A stretch of DNA of 44,495 nucleotides from Verrucomicrobiota bacterium. Lineage in GTDB: Bacteria > Verrucomicrobiota > Verrucomicrobiia > Verrucomicrobiales > Akkermansiaceae. The stretch covers positions 1 through 44,495 of the forward strand of contig RDYF01000046.1 in assembly GCA_004293285.1 (NCBI GenBank), given 5' to 3'. The translations under genes were made by a program, and so were the position numbers. Shown in pieces: positions 26,369-37,134 of this stretch; position 1 is the first letter of the stretch; every line of letters begins with the position of its first letter. The notes beneath the pieces are model-generated. The model had not been told where the DNA came from. It saw only the letters and a program-made list of their open reading frames with translations, and searched no databases.

Positions 26369-28567
26369 ATGAAACTAAAAGCATTGCGTTTAATGACAGC
26401 AACTCCCCTCATGCTTGCTCTTTCGGCTCTGCCCGCTCTGGCACAGTCGCTATCGTGGGACGGAGCTGATACCTCCACAACTGGCGCCCAAGGCGGTGCC
26501 GGAACGTGGGATACAACCACCGCCAACTGGTGGAATGGCAGCACGAATGTGCTGTGGCCTACAGCGGGAACCAACAATGATGCCGTTTTTGGCGGCACTG
26601 CTGGAGCTGTGACTGTCGCGGCAGGTGGAGTCACGGCCAATGACCTCACCTTTGACACAACGGGCTACACACTCTCGGGTGGCACGATTACCTTGAATGG
26701 CGCGACACCCACATTGAGTGCGGGCAGCGGCATCAGTGCGACGATCTCGTCGACCATCGCGAGCACGACTGGCGTCACCAAGACTGGCGCAGGAACAGTC
26801 GCTCTCTCCGGCAACAATTCCTACACCGGAACGACCACCGTCAGCGCAGGAACATTGCAGTATTCCGGCAATAACACCTTGCAAAACTTGGTGTTGAACG
26901 GCACGGGAGCGGTCGCAGACTTTAGTGGTGGAACGACCACCGTCAACAGTACTGGAGGCGGCACATTCATCAACGGTGGTAGCACCCTACGCATCTCTGG
27001 CGGAAGTCTGACCTACCAAGGAGGTGGTTCATGGCTGAATTTTGACAATGGCACTATTACTCTGGACAGTGGCTCATTTACGAGCACCAACCAGTGGGGT
27101 GTCACCGCCAATACAGCTGCCGGGACGATCAACATCAATGGTGGAAGTTTTACAGCCAATGCTATCAGCAACAATGGAATCATCCTAGGCGAATCAGCAT
27201 CCGGTAACGGAATCCTTAACCTGAACGGGGGCACTCTTATCACCGATCAAATTCGTGGTGGACTGGGAGTTGGTTCGATCAACTTCAACGGCGGCAAACT
27301 TCAATCCACTGGTGATCTTACCGACATCATCGTAAACAACACCCGAATCACCACCACGCTTCTTTCGGGCGGTCTCCGAGTCGGGGGAACTCCGAACTTC
27401 ACCATCTCTGAAGTCATGGTGGGAACGGGTGGTGTCACCAAAGAAGATTCCAACACGGTTACGCTGTCAGGTGCCAACACTTTCACGGGTGTCGTTACTG
27501 TCAATGGCGGGACTCTCATTGCAAGCTTTGCTAACGGCGCCAACAATGCTGTCTTTAGCCAAGTCAGCGGAATCGTTGTCAACAGCGGAGGAACGCTAGG
27601 TACCACCTCCAACGCTTTGTTCGGCTGGGATGGAACTCAGGCGAGAACCTTGACCGTCAATGCCGGAGGCATTGCCACCACTCAGGCCGGTAACGATGCC
27701 AACGTCGGACTGGTCGTATTGAATGGCGGTGAATTGGCTGGCAGTCAAGGTGCCTGGGCATGGGGCTCATGGAACTTTGGCCGTGCCACCGAAAAAACCC
27801 TGCGGGTCACGGAGAACTCCACTGTCAGTGCCACAGGCGTGGCTCTCACACGCGGTTCTTTTGTGGAAGTTGCAGCCGGAAAAACACTGAACTTCACGGG
27901 CACGATCATCAATATTCCCGATGCAGTTAGCCAATGGTCGAAAACTGGTGCTGGCACCATGATTCTTGGCGGGACAAACACCTACACAGGCACCACAACT
28001 GTCACAGGTGGCACACTGATCGTCAATGGTTCGATTGCAGCCAATACCACGACGACCGTGCAGACAGGTGCTACGATTGGCGGCAGTGGCTCGGTAGGCA
28101 ATTTGACCATCGCAGCAGGCGGATCGATCAACCCAGGCAATAGCCCAGGAGTCTTGACGGTCAACGGAGCCTACAATCAAGCGGGCACTTTGGTCGCAGA
28201 GATTGCCGGTTTGACCGCTGGCACTGACCACGATCAGGTCCGCGTGAATGGAACCGTGACTCTATCCGGCAGTCTTTCCACAATGTTTACCGGTGGCAGC
28301 TATCAGGTCAACGACTTGATCTTCTTGGTTCTGAACGATGGCATCGATAGCATCAGTGGCACCTTTAGCGGTCTGGCACAGAATTCCTATGTCACCAGCT
28401 ACGGTGGAATGGATTGGTTCATCAGCTACAACGCCGACAGCGCGGGCAACACCTTCACCGGTGGCAACGATGTCGCGCTGCGTGCGGTCCCTGAGCCATC
28501 CGCTGCCTTGTTGGGCGGTCTTGGTGCTCTGGCACTCCTTCGTCGCCGTCGCAAAGACGTCGCATAA
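26369..28567 (+). CDS. PEP-CTERM surface protein with autotransporter-associated beta-strand repeats
   Basis: 732 residues from ATG 26369. The signal peptide runs to about 25 (LMTATPLMLALSALPALAQ). The body has repeated beta-helix modules with passenger-associated repeats (GVTKTGAGTVALSGNNSYTGTTTVSAGTL; KTGAGTMILGGTNTYTGTTTV). The C-terminus is a full PEP-CTERM sorting signal: VPEPSAALLGG, a hydrophobic stretch and RRRRK. Exosortase would cleave it and deliver the protein to the envelope or the extracellular matrix. A central module of about 240 residues matches part of the preceding surface protein. No exosortase gene is in the window, although a TIGR04073-type exosortase-associated protein is at 38.6 kb. 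Confidence 0.9.
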   Translation: MKLKALRLMTATPLMLALSALPALAQSLSWDGADTSTTGAQGGAGTWDTTTANWWNGSTNVLWPTAGTNNDAVFGGTAGAVTVAAGGVTANDLTFDTTGYTLSGGTITLNGATPTLSAGSGISATISSTIASTTGVTKTGAGTVALSGNNSYTGTTTVSAGTLQYSGNNTLQNLVLNGTGAVADFSGGTTTVNSTGGGTFINGGSTLRISGGSLTYQGGGSWLNFDNGTITLDSGSFTSTNQWGVTANTAAGTININGGSFTANAISNNGIILGESASGNGILNLNGGTLITDQIRGGLGVGSINFNGGKLQSTGDLTDIIVNNTRITTTLLSGGLRVGGTPNFTISEVMVGTGGVTKEDSNTVTLSGANTFTGVVTVNGGTLIASFANGANNAVFSQVSGIVVNSGGTLGTTSNALFGWDGTQARTLTVNAGGIATTQAGNDANVGLVVLNGGELAGSQGAWAWGSWNFGRATEKTLRVTENSTVSATGVALTRGSFVEVAAGKTLNFTGTIINIPDAVSQWSKTGAGTMILGGTNTYTGTTTVTGGTLIVNGSIAANTTTTVQTGATIGGSGSVGNLTIAAGGSINPGNSPGVLTVNGAYNQAGTLVAEIAGLTAGTDHDQVRVNGTVTLSGSLSTMFTGGSYQVNDLIFLVLNDGIDSISGTFSGLAQNSYVTSYGGMDWFISYNADSAGNTFTGGNDVALRAVPEPSAALLGGLGALALLRRRRKDVA

Positions 28568-28591
28568 AACTTTGCCTTCATAGGAGGTAAT

Positions 28592-28636
28592 CAGGCAGGT
28601 TCCGGTTGGGTTTCCCGGGGCCTGCCATTTTTTTGG
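28592..28636 (+). terminator. Rho-independent terminator after the PEP-CTERM gene
   Basis: GGCAGG (28594-28599) pairs with CCTGCC (28621-28626), with an inner CCGG/CCGG pairing, followed by ATTTTTTT. On the opposite strand there is no T run, so it serves the plus strand. It lies 25 nt after the stop and 24 nt before the convergent uvrA stop. Confidence 0.75.
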
Positions 28637-28659
28637 GGAGAAACACTTCTCCGCGTCGA

Positions 28660-31600
28660 TCATCCACTCGCTAACTCTTTTTTCAAAAAGGCCGCGGTGC
28701 GGGAGTCTTTGCTTTTGGCGACTTGTTCGGGTGTGCCTTGGGCGACAATGGTGCCACCGCCTTCGCCTGCTTCGGGACCGATGTCGATGATCCAATCAGC
28801 CTCGGCGGCGACGGCCATGTGGTGCTCGATCACCACGACGGTATGCCCTTCGTTGACCAGTCGATGCAACACGTCGATCAATCGACGCACGTCTTCGAGA
28901 TGAAGCCCCACCGTCGGCTCTTCGATGAGATAGAGATTGCCTTTGCTGTTTTTGAGCTGCGCCATGCGTTTGCGCAGCGATCGACCACGTGCAATTTCAC
29001 TGACCAGCTTGATGCGCTGCGCTTCGCCACCCGAGAGCGTGGGCGATGCCTGACCAAGAGTCAGATAGCCCAGTCCGGTTTCGTTCAACAAACGCAGTGG
29101 CTCGGACAGCTTGCTGTGCGTTTCGAAAAAGCTCGCGGCTTGTTCGATCGACATCGCTAACACATCGGCAATCGAGTGATCGCGATACAGCACTTCGCGC
29201 GTCGCGGCGTTGTAGCGCTTGCCTTGGCAGACATCGCACGGCACCCAAGTCGCCGGCAAGAAGTCCATCTCTAGTTTGATCCGACCGTTGCCCTTGCATT
29301 CTTCACAGCGACCGCCGTCGGTATTGAACGAAAAACGAGAAGCATCGTAGCCGCGCGCGCGCGCTTCGGGAAGCTGCGCGAATACTTTGCGAATCTCATC
29401 GAAAATTCCCACGTAGGTCGCAGGACAGGAACGCGACGTTTTGCCAATCGGCGACTGGTCGACTTCGTACACCGCTTCAATCGCATCGAAGCCTTTGGCT
29501 TTCCGATAGAATGAGGCTTTGCTTTTTCCTTGATCGCGTGCCGCTGGCGCAAGACAGCCATGCATCAACGACGATTTCCCAGAACCTGAGACGCCGGTCA
29601 AAACGGTGAGACAACCGAGAGGAATGGTCACGTCGATGTTTTTCAAGTTGTTCGCATGACATCCCTGAAGATCGAGCATTTTCGGTTTACCCGAAACGGT
29701 GCGACGTTCGCTCGCAAGAGGATGCTTCATTTCTAACGACATCGCGCGCAAGGTCGGCGAGGCCGCGATTTGCTGATTCGTGTGTTTCTTTTTCCCCTGC
29801 ACCGGCGGTTTGCCTTGATATACAATCTGCCCGCCCAAACGCCCCGCGCCGGGACCGAGATCAATCAAGCAATCTGCGGCGGCAATGGTATCTTCATCGT
29901 GCTCGACCACCACCAAGGAATTGCCGCGATCGCGCAAGGCGATGAGCGTTTCTAACAAGGCCGCATTGTCGCGTGGATGCAAGCCGATCGTCGGTTCATC
30001 GAGCACATACAATACGCCGCGCAGATTCGATCCGAGCTGTGCCGCGAGTCGAATGCGTTGACTCTCGCCGCCGGAAAGCGTGCGCGCCGAGCGATCGAGC
30101 TGCAAGTAGCCGAGACCCACTTTGCTCAAAAACGCCAAGCGCTGGTGAATCTCAGGAATGATGTCGCGCGCAATCAGTTGCTGTCGATTTTCCGAAAAAC
30201 GCAGTTGCGAAAAGTAGGCCGACGCCTGATGAATCGGCAATCGTGCCAGCGCACCGATTTCCATGGACGCCACCTGCACGCGGGCGGAATCTTCGCGAAG
30301 TCGATGCCCCTGACACTGCGGGCAAAGCATCAAATCTTCGGCATCCATGCGCTCCATCGAACGCTCTTCATCGACCTCCGCCGCGAGCAGCGAATCGAAG
30401 CGCGACACATCGAGGTAGTGTCGTTTTTTCGTCACCATGCCGTAACCCCGACATTCCCCACACCAGCCATGCGGCGAGTTGAAGGAGAAATGGCGGGGAT
30501 CGAGATCTTCGTAGGAAGTGCCACAGGTTTGACAAGACTGCGATGCCGACATCACGTGAAATTGATTTTTCGCCGTCAAAACACGCATACTTCCTTTGCC
30601 GATGCGCAGTGCTTCTTCGAGCTTTTCTCCTAACGATTTTGTCGCCGTGGAAAACGCAGCAACCATCACATCGATGTCGTGCTCCTTGAATCGTTCGAGT
30701 GGTCGGAAATCATTCGCATCGATGATCTGCCGATCCACCAACAAGGTCTCATAGCCATGCTGCAGCGCCCATGTGGCGACTTCGGTATGATAGCCCTTCC
30801 GACCGCGAATGATGGGCGCAAACAAACGGATGGGGCCCTCTTTGAGCAATCGCTTGAGACTTTGCTCCATCGCACTCAACGACTGCTTTTGCACGGGCTG
30901 CCCGCAGCAGTGACGAATGCCGAGTTTCGCATAGAGCAATCGAATGAAATTCCACACTTCGGTAATCGTCGCCACGGTCGACTTGCTCCCGCCTTGCGAA
31001 ATGCGTTGCTCAATCGCCACGGTGGGCGGCAAGCCAGCGAGATGATCGAGCTCCGGCTTTTCTAACTGATCGGCAAACTGCCGCGCGTAGGCCGACATCG
31101 AATCCAAGAAACGCCTTTGTCCTTCGGCAAACAAGATGTCGAAAGCCAGTGTCGACTTCCCTGAACCACTGAGTCCCGAGATCACGACCAATTGATCGCG
31201 CGGAATGCTCAGTGAAATGTTTTTCAAATTGTGATGTCGTGCTCCATGCAGCGCGATTTCATTCGCATGGGAGATCACCGTTTTCGCGATCGCCGTGGGC
31301 TTGGTTTTTTTTCTGCCGTGAAGTTTCTCTTGCAAAAACCGAGCGGTCTCACTGCCACTCTTGGCGACCTCTTCAGGAGTTCCCGAGGCGACGATCGTTC
31401 CGCCATCGACACCGCCACCCGGTCCCAGATCGATGACCCAATCCGCTGCGGCGATGACATCGAGATGATGCTCAATCACTAACACGCTATTGCCGGCATC
31501 GACAAGCTGCTGAAAGACTCCCAGCAAGACCGCGACATCGGACACATGCAAACCAGTGGTCGGCTCATCGAGAATCAACAAACGTCCGCCTTGCAGATTT

Positions 31601-34170
31601 TCACTGAGCAAGGCCGAGAGCTTCAAGCGCTGCGACTCACCGCCGCTGAGCGTGTTGAGAGGTTGCCCCAAGCGCAAGTAACCCAGCCCCACGCGCTCGA
31701 GCGGACGCAGCAGGTCGATGGCCTTTTGCGCCAAGCGAGCGGTCTTCTTCGAGCCATCGATCGACAACACTCGCAAGCGCTCTAACGAAGCACTAACGGT
31801 GAGATCCAACCAATCGGCAATGCTCAATCCCAGCAGCGAAAACTCCAGCGCCGAGGGGCGATATCGACGCCCCGAGCAATCGGGACATGTCACTTGAATG
31901 TCGCTGAGAAACTGCATTTCCACTTGCTCGAATCCGGCACCGGCACAGCGATCGCAGCGGCCTTGCCCGGAGTTGAATGAGAAAAATCCCGGTTGCAGAC
32001 CAGCCGACTTCGCCGACTCGGTTTCGCACAACAACTGGCGAATCAGATCAAAGGCACCACATTGCACCGCAGGCGTCGATCGCGGCGTGCGCGCTAAAGG
32101 TGACTGATCAACCATCCATACTTCCTTCAGATGCTGCGATCCCGATAGACTCGCAATCGGCGCTGCTTCGCGCTCTTCTCCCGGATCTTGACCGAGCTTT
32201 CGCGCGAGATTCGCATACAAGACATCGTGCGCTAAGGTCGATTTCCCTGATCCGGATACACCACTCAAACAGACGAACAAACCTAACGGAATTTCAGCAT
32301 CGAGCTTTTTCAAATTGTTTCGCGTCGCACCTTTGATCGAGATCACCTTCGCTGATGGGGCCCGACGTTTTTTCGGCAAGGCAATGCTCTTGCGGCCATC
32401 GAGCCAAGGGATGGTTCCCTCGTTCTGCTGCGGATTGATCGCGGGGCCTTGATAGACCATCGTGCCGCCCCACTCGCCCGCTGCGGGACCGAGGTCGATG
32501 ATTTCGTCGGCAGCGGTCATCACGGCCTCTTCGTGTTCGACTACAACCAAGGTATTGCCTTTGTCGCGCAATCGATGCATCACTCCCACCAATCGCTGGA
32601 TGTCCCGCGCGTGCAGTCCCACTGTGGGCTCATCTAACACAAACAAGGTATTCGTGAGCGAAGCGCCGAGGCATGTGGTAAGATTGACGCGTTCCATTTC
32701 CCCGCCCGAAAGCGTGCGGGTTTGTCGATCGAGCGTGAGATAGCCGAGACCGACATCGACAAGGTATTGCAAGCGCGAGTGAATTTCTTGGCGCACGAGA
32801 TCGAGCGAAGCCTCCTTGCTTTCCGCATCGGCAAACCAGGCAGCCAATGCATCGACGGGCGTTTGCCAAATCTCCGGCAGCGATTTTCCCTTCACGCGGA
32901 AACACAGTGCCTCGGGACGTAGTCGCTTGCCTCGGCAAATCGGACATTCGGTGTAGGATCGATAGCGAGAAAGAAACACCCGCACGTGCATTTTGTAGGC
33001 TTTCCCTTCAAGCCAATCGAAAAAGCCTTTGATGCCATACCAACGACCATCGCGCCAAGCTTCATCGGGATCACCACCGTCGCCGTACTTGATCCACTCT
33101 TGCTCATCCTCGCTCAAATCTTCCCAAGCGGCATTGACGTCCACACCACGCGCTTTGCAACAGCGCAATAAGTCGCGCTGACATTCCTCCCCACGCTCTC
33201 CTTGAAAAGGCTTCACCGCACCTTGGCGAATCGATCGACTCGGATCAGGCACGGCCTTGGTGAGATCGATGCCGATGACCCGACCAAAGCCACGACACTT
33301 CGGGCAAGCGCCGCGCGGGCTGTTGAAGGAAAACAAACCGGCGCTCGGTTCGCACAGCGTGAAGCCGGTATGCGGATTGACCCAGTCGTTGCTGAACTGT
33401 CGCATCGTTTCCGCTGCGGCATCGGTGCCACAAACCGCAAAGGAACCTCGACCATGACGAGCCGCGGTTTCTAAGGCTTCGAGCAATCGAGCCGTTTGAC
33501 TCGCTTTGACCGTGACGCGGTCCTGCACGACCCACAGTTGCGCAGGCAAGGTCTGATGCGAACATTGCTCCGGCTCGTCGGTCCGATAGACCGTGCCGTA
33601 GAGCAGCACACGCAAAAATCCCTGCTGGCTGAGCAGTGGGAAAAAATCGTTAGGCGTAGCCTGCTCGGGAACGCGCACGGAAAACAACAGCAACACCGCT
33701 TGGTTGAGTCGATCCCCGAGCAACCAAGCCAACGCCGACTCCGGGGTATCGGGACGAATTTCCTCTCCGGTCTTCGGATCATAGCCTTGACTGGCGCGCG
33801 CGAAGAAGACTTTGAGGTAATCGTTGATTTCCGTCAACGTGCCGACCGTCGATCTTGTGGTGCGCACGTGATTTTTTTGTTCAATCGCAATCGCCGGGAG
33901 AATGCCATCGATCGAATCAACTTCCGGCTTGTCCATGCGATCGAAAAACTGTCGCACATACGGGGAGAAAGTTTCCACGTAGCGACGCTGTCCTTCGGCA
34001 TAGAGCGTATGAAAAGCGAGCGACGACTTGCCGGAACCCGAGGGCCCGGTGACGACCGTGAGCTGGCCGTGTGCGACATCGAGATCGAGCCCCTTTAAGT
34101 TGTGCTGACGCGCCCCACGGATGCGGATGACGGCATTTTTGTCTCGTTGCGAAGTCGGTTTTTTGGCCAC
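28660..34170 (-). CDS. uvrA: Double-length UvrA (tandem UvrA-UvrA) of nucleotide excision repair
   Basis: 1836 residues, twice a normal UvrA (about 940). Four ABC ATP-binding sites are visible, with Walker A motifs at about 42 (GPSGSGKSS), 637 (GVSGSGKST), 999 (GLSGSGKST) and 1526 (GVSGSGKSS), and four signatures TLSGGE(M/S/S/A)ER/QR. Both halves have UvrB-binding and Cys-rich zinc modules ([32 protein letters not shown]). A single chain therefore equals the UvrA dimer. The same tandem form is known from Chlamydiae. The start is GTG 34170; the candidate -10 TAGTTT (34182-34177) ends 6 nt before it. UvrA scans DNA for lesions and loads UvrB. Confidence 0.96.
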   Translation of the reverse strand: MAKKPTSQRDKNAVIRIRGARQHNLKGLDLDVAHGQLTVVTGPSGSGKSSLAFHTLYAEGQRRYVETFSPYVRQFFDRMDKPEVDSIDGILPAIAIEQKNHVRTTRSTVGTLTEINDYLKVFFARASQGYDPKTGEEIRPDTPESALAWLLGDRLNQAVLLLFSVRVPEQATPNDFFPLLSQQGFLRVLLYGTVYRTDEPEQCSHQTLPAQLWVVQDRVTVKASQTARLLEALETAARHGRGSFAVCGTDAAAETMRQFSNDWVNPHTGFTLCEPSAGLFSFNSPRGACPKCRGFGRVIGIDLTKAVPDPSRSIRQGAVKPFQGERGEECQRDLLRCCKARGVDVNAAWEDLSEDEQEWIKYGDGGDPDEAWRDGRWYGIKGFFDWLEGKAYKMHVRVFLSRYRSYTECPICRGKRLRPEALCFRVKGKSLPEIWQTPVDALAAWFADAESKEASLDLVRQEIHSRLQYLVDVGLGYLTLDRQTRTLSGGEMERVNLTTCLGASLTNTLFVLDEPTVGLHARDIQRLVGVMHRLRDKGNTLVVVEHEEAVMTAADEIIDLGPAAGEWGGTMVYQGPAINPQQNEGTIPWLDGRKSIALPKKRRAPSAKVISIKGATRNNLKKLDAEIPLGLFVCLSGVSGSGKSTLAHDVLYANLARKLGQDPGEEREAAPIASLSGSQHLKEVWMVDQSPLARTPRSTPAVQCGAFDLIRQLLCETESAKSAGLQPGFFSFNSGQGRCDRCAGAGFEQVEMQFLSDIQVTCPDCSGRRYRPSALEFSLLGLSIADWLDLTVSASLERLRVLSIDGSKKTARLAQKAIDLLRPLERVGLGYLRLGQPLNTLSGGESQRLKLSALLSENLQGGRLLILDEPTTGLHVSDVAVLLGVFQQLVDAGNSVLVIEHHLDVIAAADWVIDLGPGGGVDGGTIVASGTPEEVAKSGSETARFLQEKLHGRKKTKPTAIAKTVISHANEIALHGARHHNLKNISLSIPRDQLVVISGLSGSGKSTLAFDILFAEGQRRFLDSMSAYARQFADQLEKPELDHLAGLPPTVAIEQRISQGGSKSTVATITEVWNFIRLLYAKLGIRHCCGQPVQKQSLSAMEQSLKRLLKEGPIRLFAPIIRGRKGYHTEVATWALQHGYETLLVDRQIIDANDFRPLERFKEHDIDVMVAAFSTATKSLGEKLEEALRIGKGSMRVLTAKNQFHVMSASQSCQTCGTSYEDLDPRHFSFNSPHGWCGECRGYGMVTKKRHYLDVSRFDSLLAAEVDEERSMERMDAEDLMLCPQCQGHRLREDSARVQVASMEIGALARLPIHQASAYFSQLRFSENRQQLIARDIIPEIHQRLAFLSKVGLGYLQLDRSARTLSGGESQRIRLAAQLGSNLRGVLYVLDEPTIGLHPRDNAALLETLIALRDRGNSLVVVEHDEDTIAAADCLIDLGPGAGRLGGQIVYQGKPPVQGKKKHTNQQIAASPTLRAMSLEMKHPLASERRTVSGKPKMLDLQGCHANNLKNIDVTIPLGCLTVLTGVSGSGKSSLMHGCLAPAARDQGKSKASFYRKAKGFDAIEAVYEVDQSPIGKTSRSCPATYVGIFDEIRKVFAQLPEARARGYDASRFSFNTDGGRCEECKGNGRIKLEMDFLPATWVPCDVCQGKRYNAATREVLYRDHSIADVLAMSIEQAASFFETHSKLSEPLRLLNETGLGYLTLGQASPTLSGGEAQRIKLVSEIARGRSLRKRMAQLKNSKGNLYLIEEPTVGLHLEDVRRLIDVLHRLVNEGHTVVVIEHHMAVAAEADWIIDIGPEAGEGGGTIVAQGTPEQVAKSKDSRTAAFLKKELASG

Positions 34171-34176
34171 GGCGTC

Positions 34177-34212
34177 AAACTACGCGCGGCGGGAAAATTT
34201 TCCAGTGGAAAC
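34177..34212 (-). promoter_or_regulatory. uvrA promoter with overlapping palindromes (candidate operator)
   Basis: On the minus strand TAGTTT (34182-34177) is a likely -10, with a weak -35 TGGAAA at 16-bp spacing. Over the spacer and -35 lie GGAAAATTTTCC (34192-34203, perfect palindrome) and TTTCCA-G-TGGAAA (34199-34211, perfect palindrome), which share half-sites. A repressor bound here would block the promoter; a damage-response regulator is a reasonable guess, not shown. Confidence 0.4.
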
Positions 34213-34298
34213 ATCGGACAAATGCCGCTTGCCGTCGCGGAAATCTCTGCCTAGCCTGCACCAGCGCGCGATGCATCAAACTCGCGCCTTTCATCGTT

Positions 34299-34911
34299 AT
34301 GTCGAAATACGCAGGGGAAGAAGTGTTGGTCGTGCGTCGGGCTTTGCTCGATGAATTGGGCATGTTTCATGGCATTCTGACGGAGCAACATGGAGCGTTT
34401 GCTCGACCCCAAGGAGCATTTTTTCATGGATCGCGCGGCAGCTGAGGAGGACCCTTCGCACAAGCAACTGATCCCTTACTGCGTCTTCCGCTGTGGCGAC
34501 CGCATCCTCCACTACACCCGCGGTAAGGCCGGCGGCGAAAGCCGTTTGCATGCGAAAATTTCCGTCGGCGTCGGCGGCCACATCAATCCCATCGATACCG
34601 GCGACGGCCGTGTCGGTCCCGAAGCCTATTTCGCCGCGGTTTCCCGCGAATTGGAGGAAGAGCTGATCATCGGCAGCAAACGCACCAGTCGCATCATTGC
34701 CCTGCTCAATGACGACTCCAATCCCGTCGGCCAAGTCCACCTCGGCGTGGTGCATTTGGTGGATCTCGATTGCGAGGAAGTGGCCTCGCGCGAGGATGCT
34801 CTGACCGATCTCCAATTCAGCTCGCTCGACGATTTGCGCCAGCAGCATTTTGACCGACTGGAAACGTGGTCACAACACTGCATCGAGCATCTCGCCGCGC
34901 ATCGTTATTGA
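34299..34911 (+). pseudogene. NUDIX-type predicted phosphoesterase (COG4112-like), frameshifted
   Basis: The N-terminal part from ATG 34299 (EEVLVVRRALLDELGMFHG) continues in another frame as ERLLDPKEHFFMDRAAAEEDPSHKQLIPYCVFRCGDR. Together they match the layout of COG4112-type NUDIX proteins of about 200 residues. The NUDIX box is good (E-x7-REL-x-EEL in EAYFAAVSRELEEELII), and GVGGHIN precedes it. The frame switch falls between 34381 and 34395, at a GGAGC repeat; the spacing expected from homologues suggests about 8 bases are missing. The downstream frame could start at ATG 34390 and would then lack the first beta strand. The stop overlaps the convergent methyltransferase by 7 bp. Confidence 0.75.
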
Positions 34912-35840
34912 AGACCGGGGCAAAGACGCAATTCCCACAACAGAAACATCGGAAATTGCTCGGCCGCAAAATGTTCGGCCTTGCTGCGGGGGCCCACTTG
35001 GGATCGACGATGCGTGAAAAGCTCATCGCAACCTGTCACAGCGAGCCCGGCAGCGGCAAGTGTGTTGATGTAGGAAGGCAGTGGACGATGGTAAAACTTT
35101 GTCTGCTGGCTATTCTTTTTGCCCGGATGAGTGGTGATGTGAATCGTGTGCTCACTGCCATAGCGATCGATGCGTCGATACTGGATCTGCTTTTCCGCGT
35201 CCCAACCCCAATGCGTATGTTGAGGAAAGCGAAAACAAGGATGCATGAAAACCAACAAGGCTCGACCTTGAGGGGTGAGGCTACGCGCGATGTTTTGAAA
35301 CAATCCGCGCAAGTCAGGCACATCGTGCACCGCCATCAGACAGATCGCCACATCATACGAGCCATCCGCCCAAGCTCCAGGCTGACAGGCATCGGCCACT
35401 AAGTAGCGCTGCTGAGCGTCATCGATGTGCCGCTGCCGCGCTGCCGCGATCAGTTGCGGACTGGCATCGACCCCTTGCACGCGTGAAGCACCGGCGTGAC
35501 GCAGCATTTTTCCGAGAAATCCCTGCCCGCAGCACACATCGATCACGCGTCGACCCGACACATCGCCGAGACGTTTCATCAAGGCAGGCACGATGACATG
35601 CTTGTGGTAGTCCGACCCCTCATCGCCGACCAATCCCTCATACCATTGCGCGACCTGATCCCAGCCTTTTTCCTGGGCTTGTCCGGGCGCGACGCGAGTC
35701 ACCTGGAGCATCTTTTGCGGCTTCACCGATGCCTCTTTTTTGGCAGGCCTCACCGGCTTTTGCGGCTTCATTTTTTCCCAAAAGGGCGTCCCGCCTTTGC
35801 GGTTGCTGGCGGCGTCACCGCTTTTTCGATTCGATTTCAT
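34905..35840 (-). CDS. Class I SAM-dependent methyltransferase
   Basis: 311 residues from ATG 35840 (a TTG at 35846 is also possible). The N-terminal 55 residues are strongly basic and disordered (RKSGDAASNRKGG, PVRPAKKEA). The methyltransferase fold follows with motif I VIDVCCGQGFLGKML, motif II VQGVDASPQLI and motif IV YDVAICLMAVHDV. A late HPCFRFPQ loop fits Methyltransf_11/25-type enzymes. The substrate cannot be told; the basic tail could favour RNA or ribosome contact. It follows recR by 7 nt and is likely the last gene of that operon. Confidence 0.8.
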   Translation of the reverse strand: MKSNRKSGDAASNRKGGTPFWEKMKPQKPVRPAKKEASVKPQKMLQVTRVAPGQAQEKGWDQVAQWYEGLVGDEGSDYHKHVIVPALMKRLGDVSGRRVIDVCCGQGFLGKMLRHAGASRVQGVDASPQLIAAARQRHIDDAQQRYLVADACQPGAWADGSYDVAICLMAVHDVPDLRGLFQNIARSLTPQGRALLVFMHPCFRFPQHTHWGWDAEKQIQYRRIDRYGSEHTIHITTHPGKKNSQQTKFYHRPLPSYINTLAAAGLAVTGCDELFTHRRSQVGPRSKAEHFAAEQFPMFLLWELRLCPGLQ

Positions 35841-35847
35841 AAGCAAC

Positions 35848-36425
35848 TCAGCTTTCGTTCCATTCGCGACGTCCTTGCATCGCCCGCAATAAAGTCAATT
35901 CATCGGCATGCTCCAATCCTCCCCCCGCAGGCAAGCCCTGGGCAATGCGAGTGATGCGACAACCACGTCCTCGCAGTTCTCCGGCGAGATAGTGCGCCGT
36001 GGTTTCACCTTCTACGTCGGAACCCAGAGCCAAAATGATTTCCACGCCCTCCGTCGCACGACGCAGCAGCGGCTCGATGCGCAAGTCCTCGACCTCCGAG
36101 ACAATGATAGACGCCACGAAAAGATCCCGATCGCTCCATTGGCAGCACATCGGTCGGCTGCTCGACCACACAAATGACCGAAGCATCGCGCTTGGTCTCA
36201 TCACATGCATGACACAGCTCCGCCGTCGCAAAAAAACCGCATCGTTCGCAGAGACACAGCTCCTGCTCGGCTCTCTCCAGCGCGCTAGCAAGGGCCAATG
36301 GCTCCGCACGTTTGCTTTGCAACAACCACACCGCCATGCGCTCGGCGCTGCGGTCCGACACCGGGCAAGCGCTTGAGCTCGCCAATCAGTTCCTGCACTG
36401 CAGTTGGATATTCCACTCGACTCAT
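35848..36425 (-). pseudogene. recR: Recombination protein RecR, broken by two frame-disrupting lesions
   Basis: Three frames are needed to read it. From ATG 36425: EYPTAVQELIGELKRLPGVGP (helix-hairpin-helix). After about 36350 another frame: SAERMAVWLLQSKRAEPLALASALE, the C4 zinc finger (C-E-R-C ... C-H-A-C), VVEQPTDVLPMERSGSFRGVYHCLGG. After about 36098 a third: VEDLRIEPLLRRATEGVEIILALGSDVEGETTAHYL to the end. The first joint is explained by a lost 2 bp in CCGCGCAGC. At the second the conserved LSPL-x-G segment of the TOPRIM domain is missing as well, so about 23-26 bp are gone. RecR acts with RecF/RecO in loading RecA. The start overlaps the upstream gene's stop (ATGA). Confidence 0.85.
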
Positions 36426-36916
36426 GACTCCACGGATTGGGTTGGCAATGCGGTTTCTTGCACAGACTCATGGGGCTTCACCTCATCGGTCGAGATTTTT
36501 TCGCAGGGCAACTGATGCCGCTGCGCATAGATCATCGCACAAAAGCCACTCCACAAAAGCGCGGCCATCGGCATGCACGGCTCGATTTTCCATGCCGCTA
36601 AAGCCAAGACCGGCCACCAAGCGAGCCCGACCAAAAGAAAGCTGACCCAGAGCACCAAGCGACGCCACCACAACGGCGTGCGCAGCAATAACATGGGCAA
36701 AAGGTAGGATGCACCGACCACCGCCACAAGCACCCAGGCGCGCGACGCATCGCGCAAAGCGTCGCCCAGTTTCACCGTCCACGCATTGAGCGCCAGATCC
36801 CACTCTGTCCAGAAACCTGCCGTATCTAAGACGATAGCCATCCCCGCTGCCATGGTCCCAATCAACAGCGACGCCATGGTCACATGGGCAGGTGTTTTGC
36901 GCTTCGTGGGTGGCAT
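36422..36916 (-). CDS. Polytopic inner-membrane protein of unknown function
   Basis: 164 residues from ATG 36916. Four hydrophobic helices are visible (about 12-33, 59-76, 85-105, 107-125), with short loops, a WWRR motif between helices and an acidic cytoplasmic-type tail (KISTDEVKPHES). I do not recognise a named family; the pattern resembles the membrane part seen next to CHASE2-type sensors, but that is weak. A start at 37027 would add 37 residues of doubtful coding character. Its TGA overlaps the recR ATG by 4 nt (ATGA), which ties it to recR and the methyltransferase in one operon. Confidence 0.6.
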   Translation of the reverse strand: MPPTKRKTPAHVTMASLLIGTMAAGMAIVLDTAGFWTEWDLALNAWTVKLGDALRDASRAWVLVAVVGASYLLPMLLLRTPLWWRRLVLWVSFLLVGLAWWPVLALAAWKIEPCMPMAALLWSGFCAMIYAQRHQLPCEKISTDEVKPHESVQETALPTQSVES

Positions 36917-37134
36917 GCCATCTAGCTCGCATAGGTCGACCTCGCACGCAAGGAAAATGCATTTCTTGTCGACCCCCACCAGCCCCATAAGTCCGCGCCA
37001 TCGATCCAGCTGCGACACTTCCCGCAAAACTCAAGAACATCTCCACGCACCTGATACGGCGATCAAGCAAGGGAAAGCCACGCTCTTTCAGGCAGACCAA
37101 GGAGAATCGTTTGTCTCGATGGAGGGAAGCCGAG

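Noticed and set aside
22685..28567. Repetitive Gly/Thr/Asn-coding sequence as a CRISPR array or satellite DNA
   Set aside because: Repeats are degenerate, in frame and explained by beta-helix passenger repeats; there are no constant direct repeats with unique spacers.
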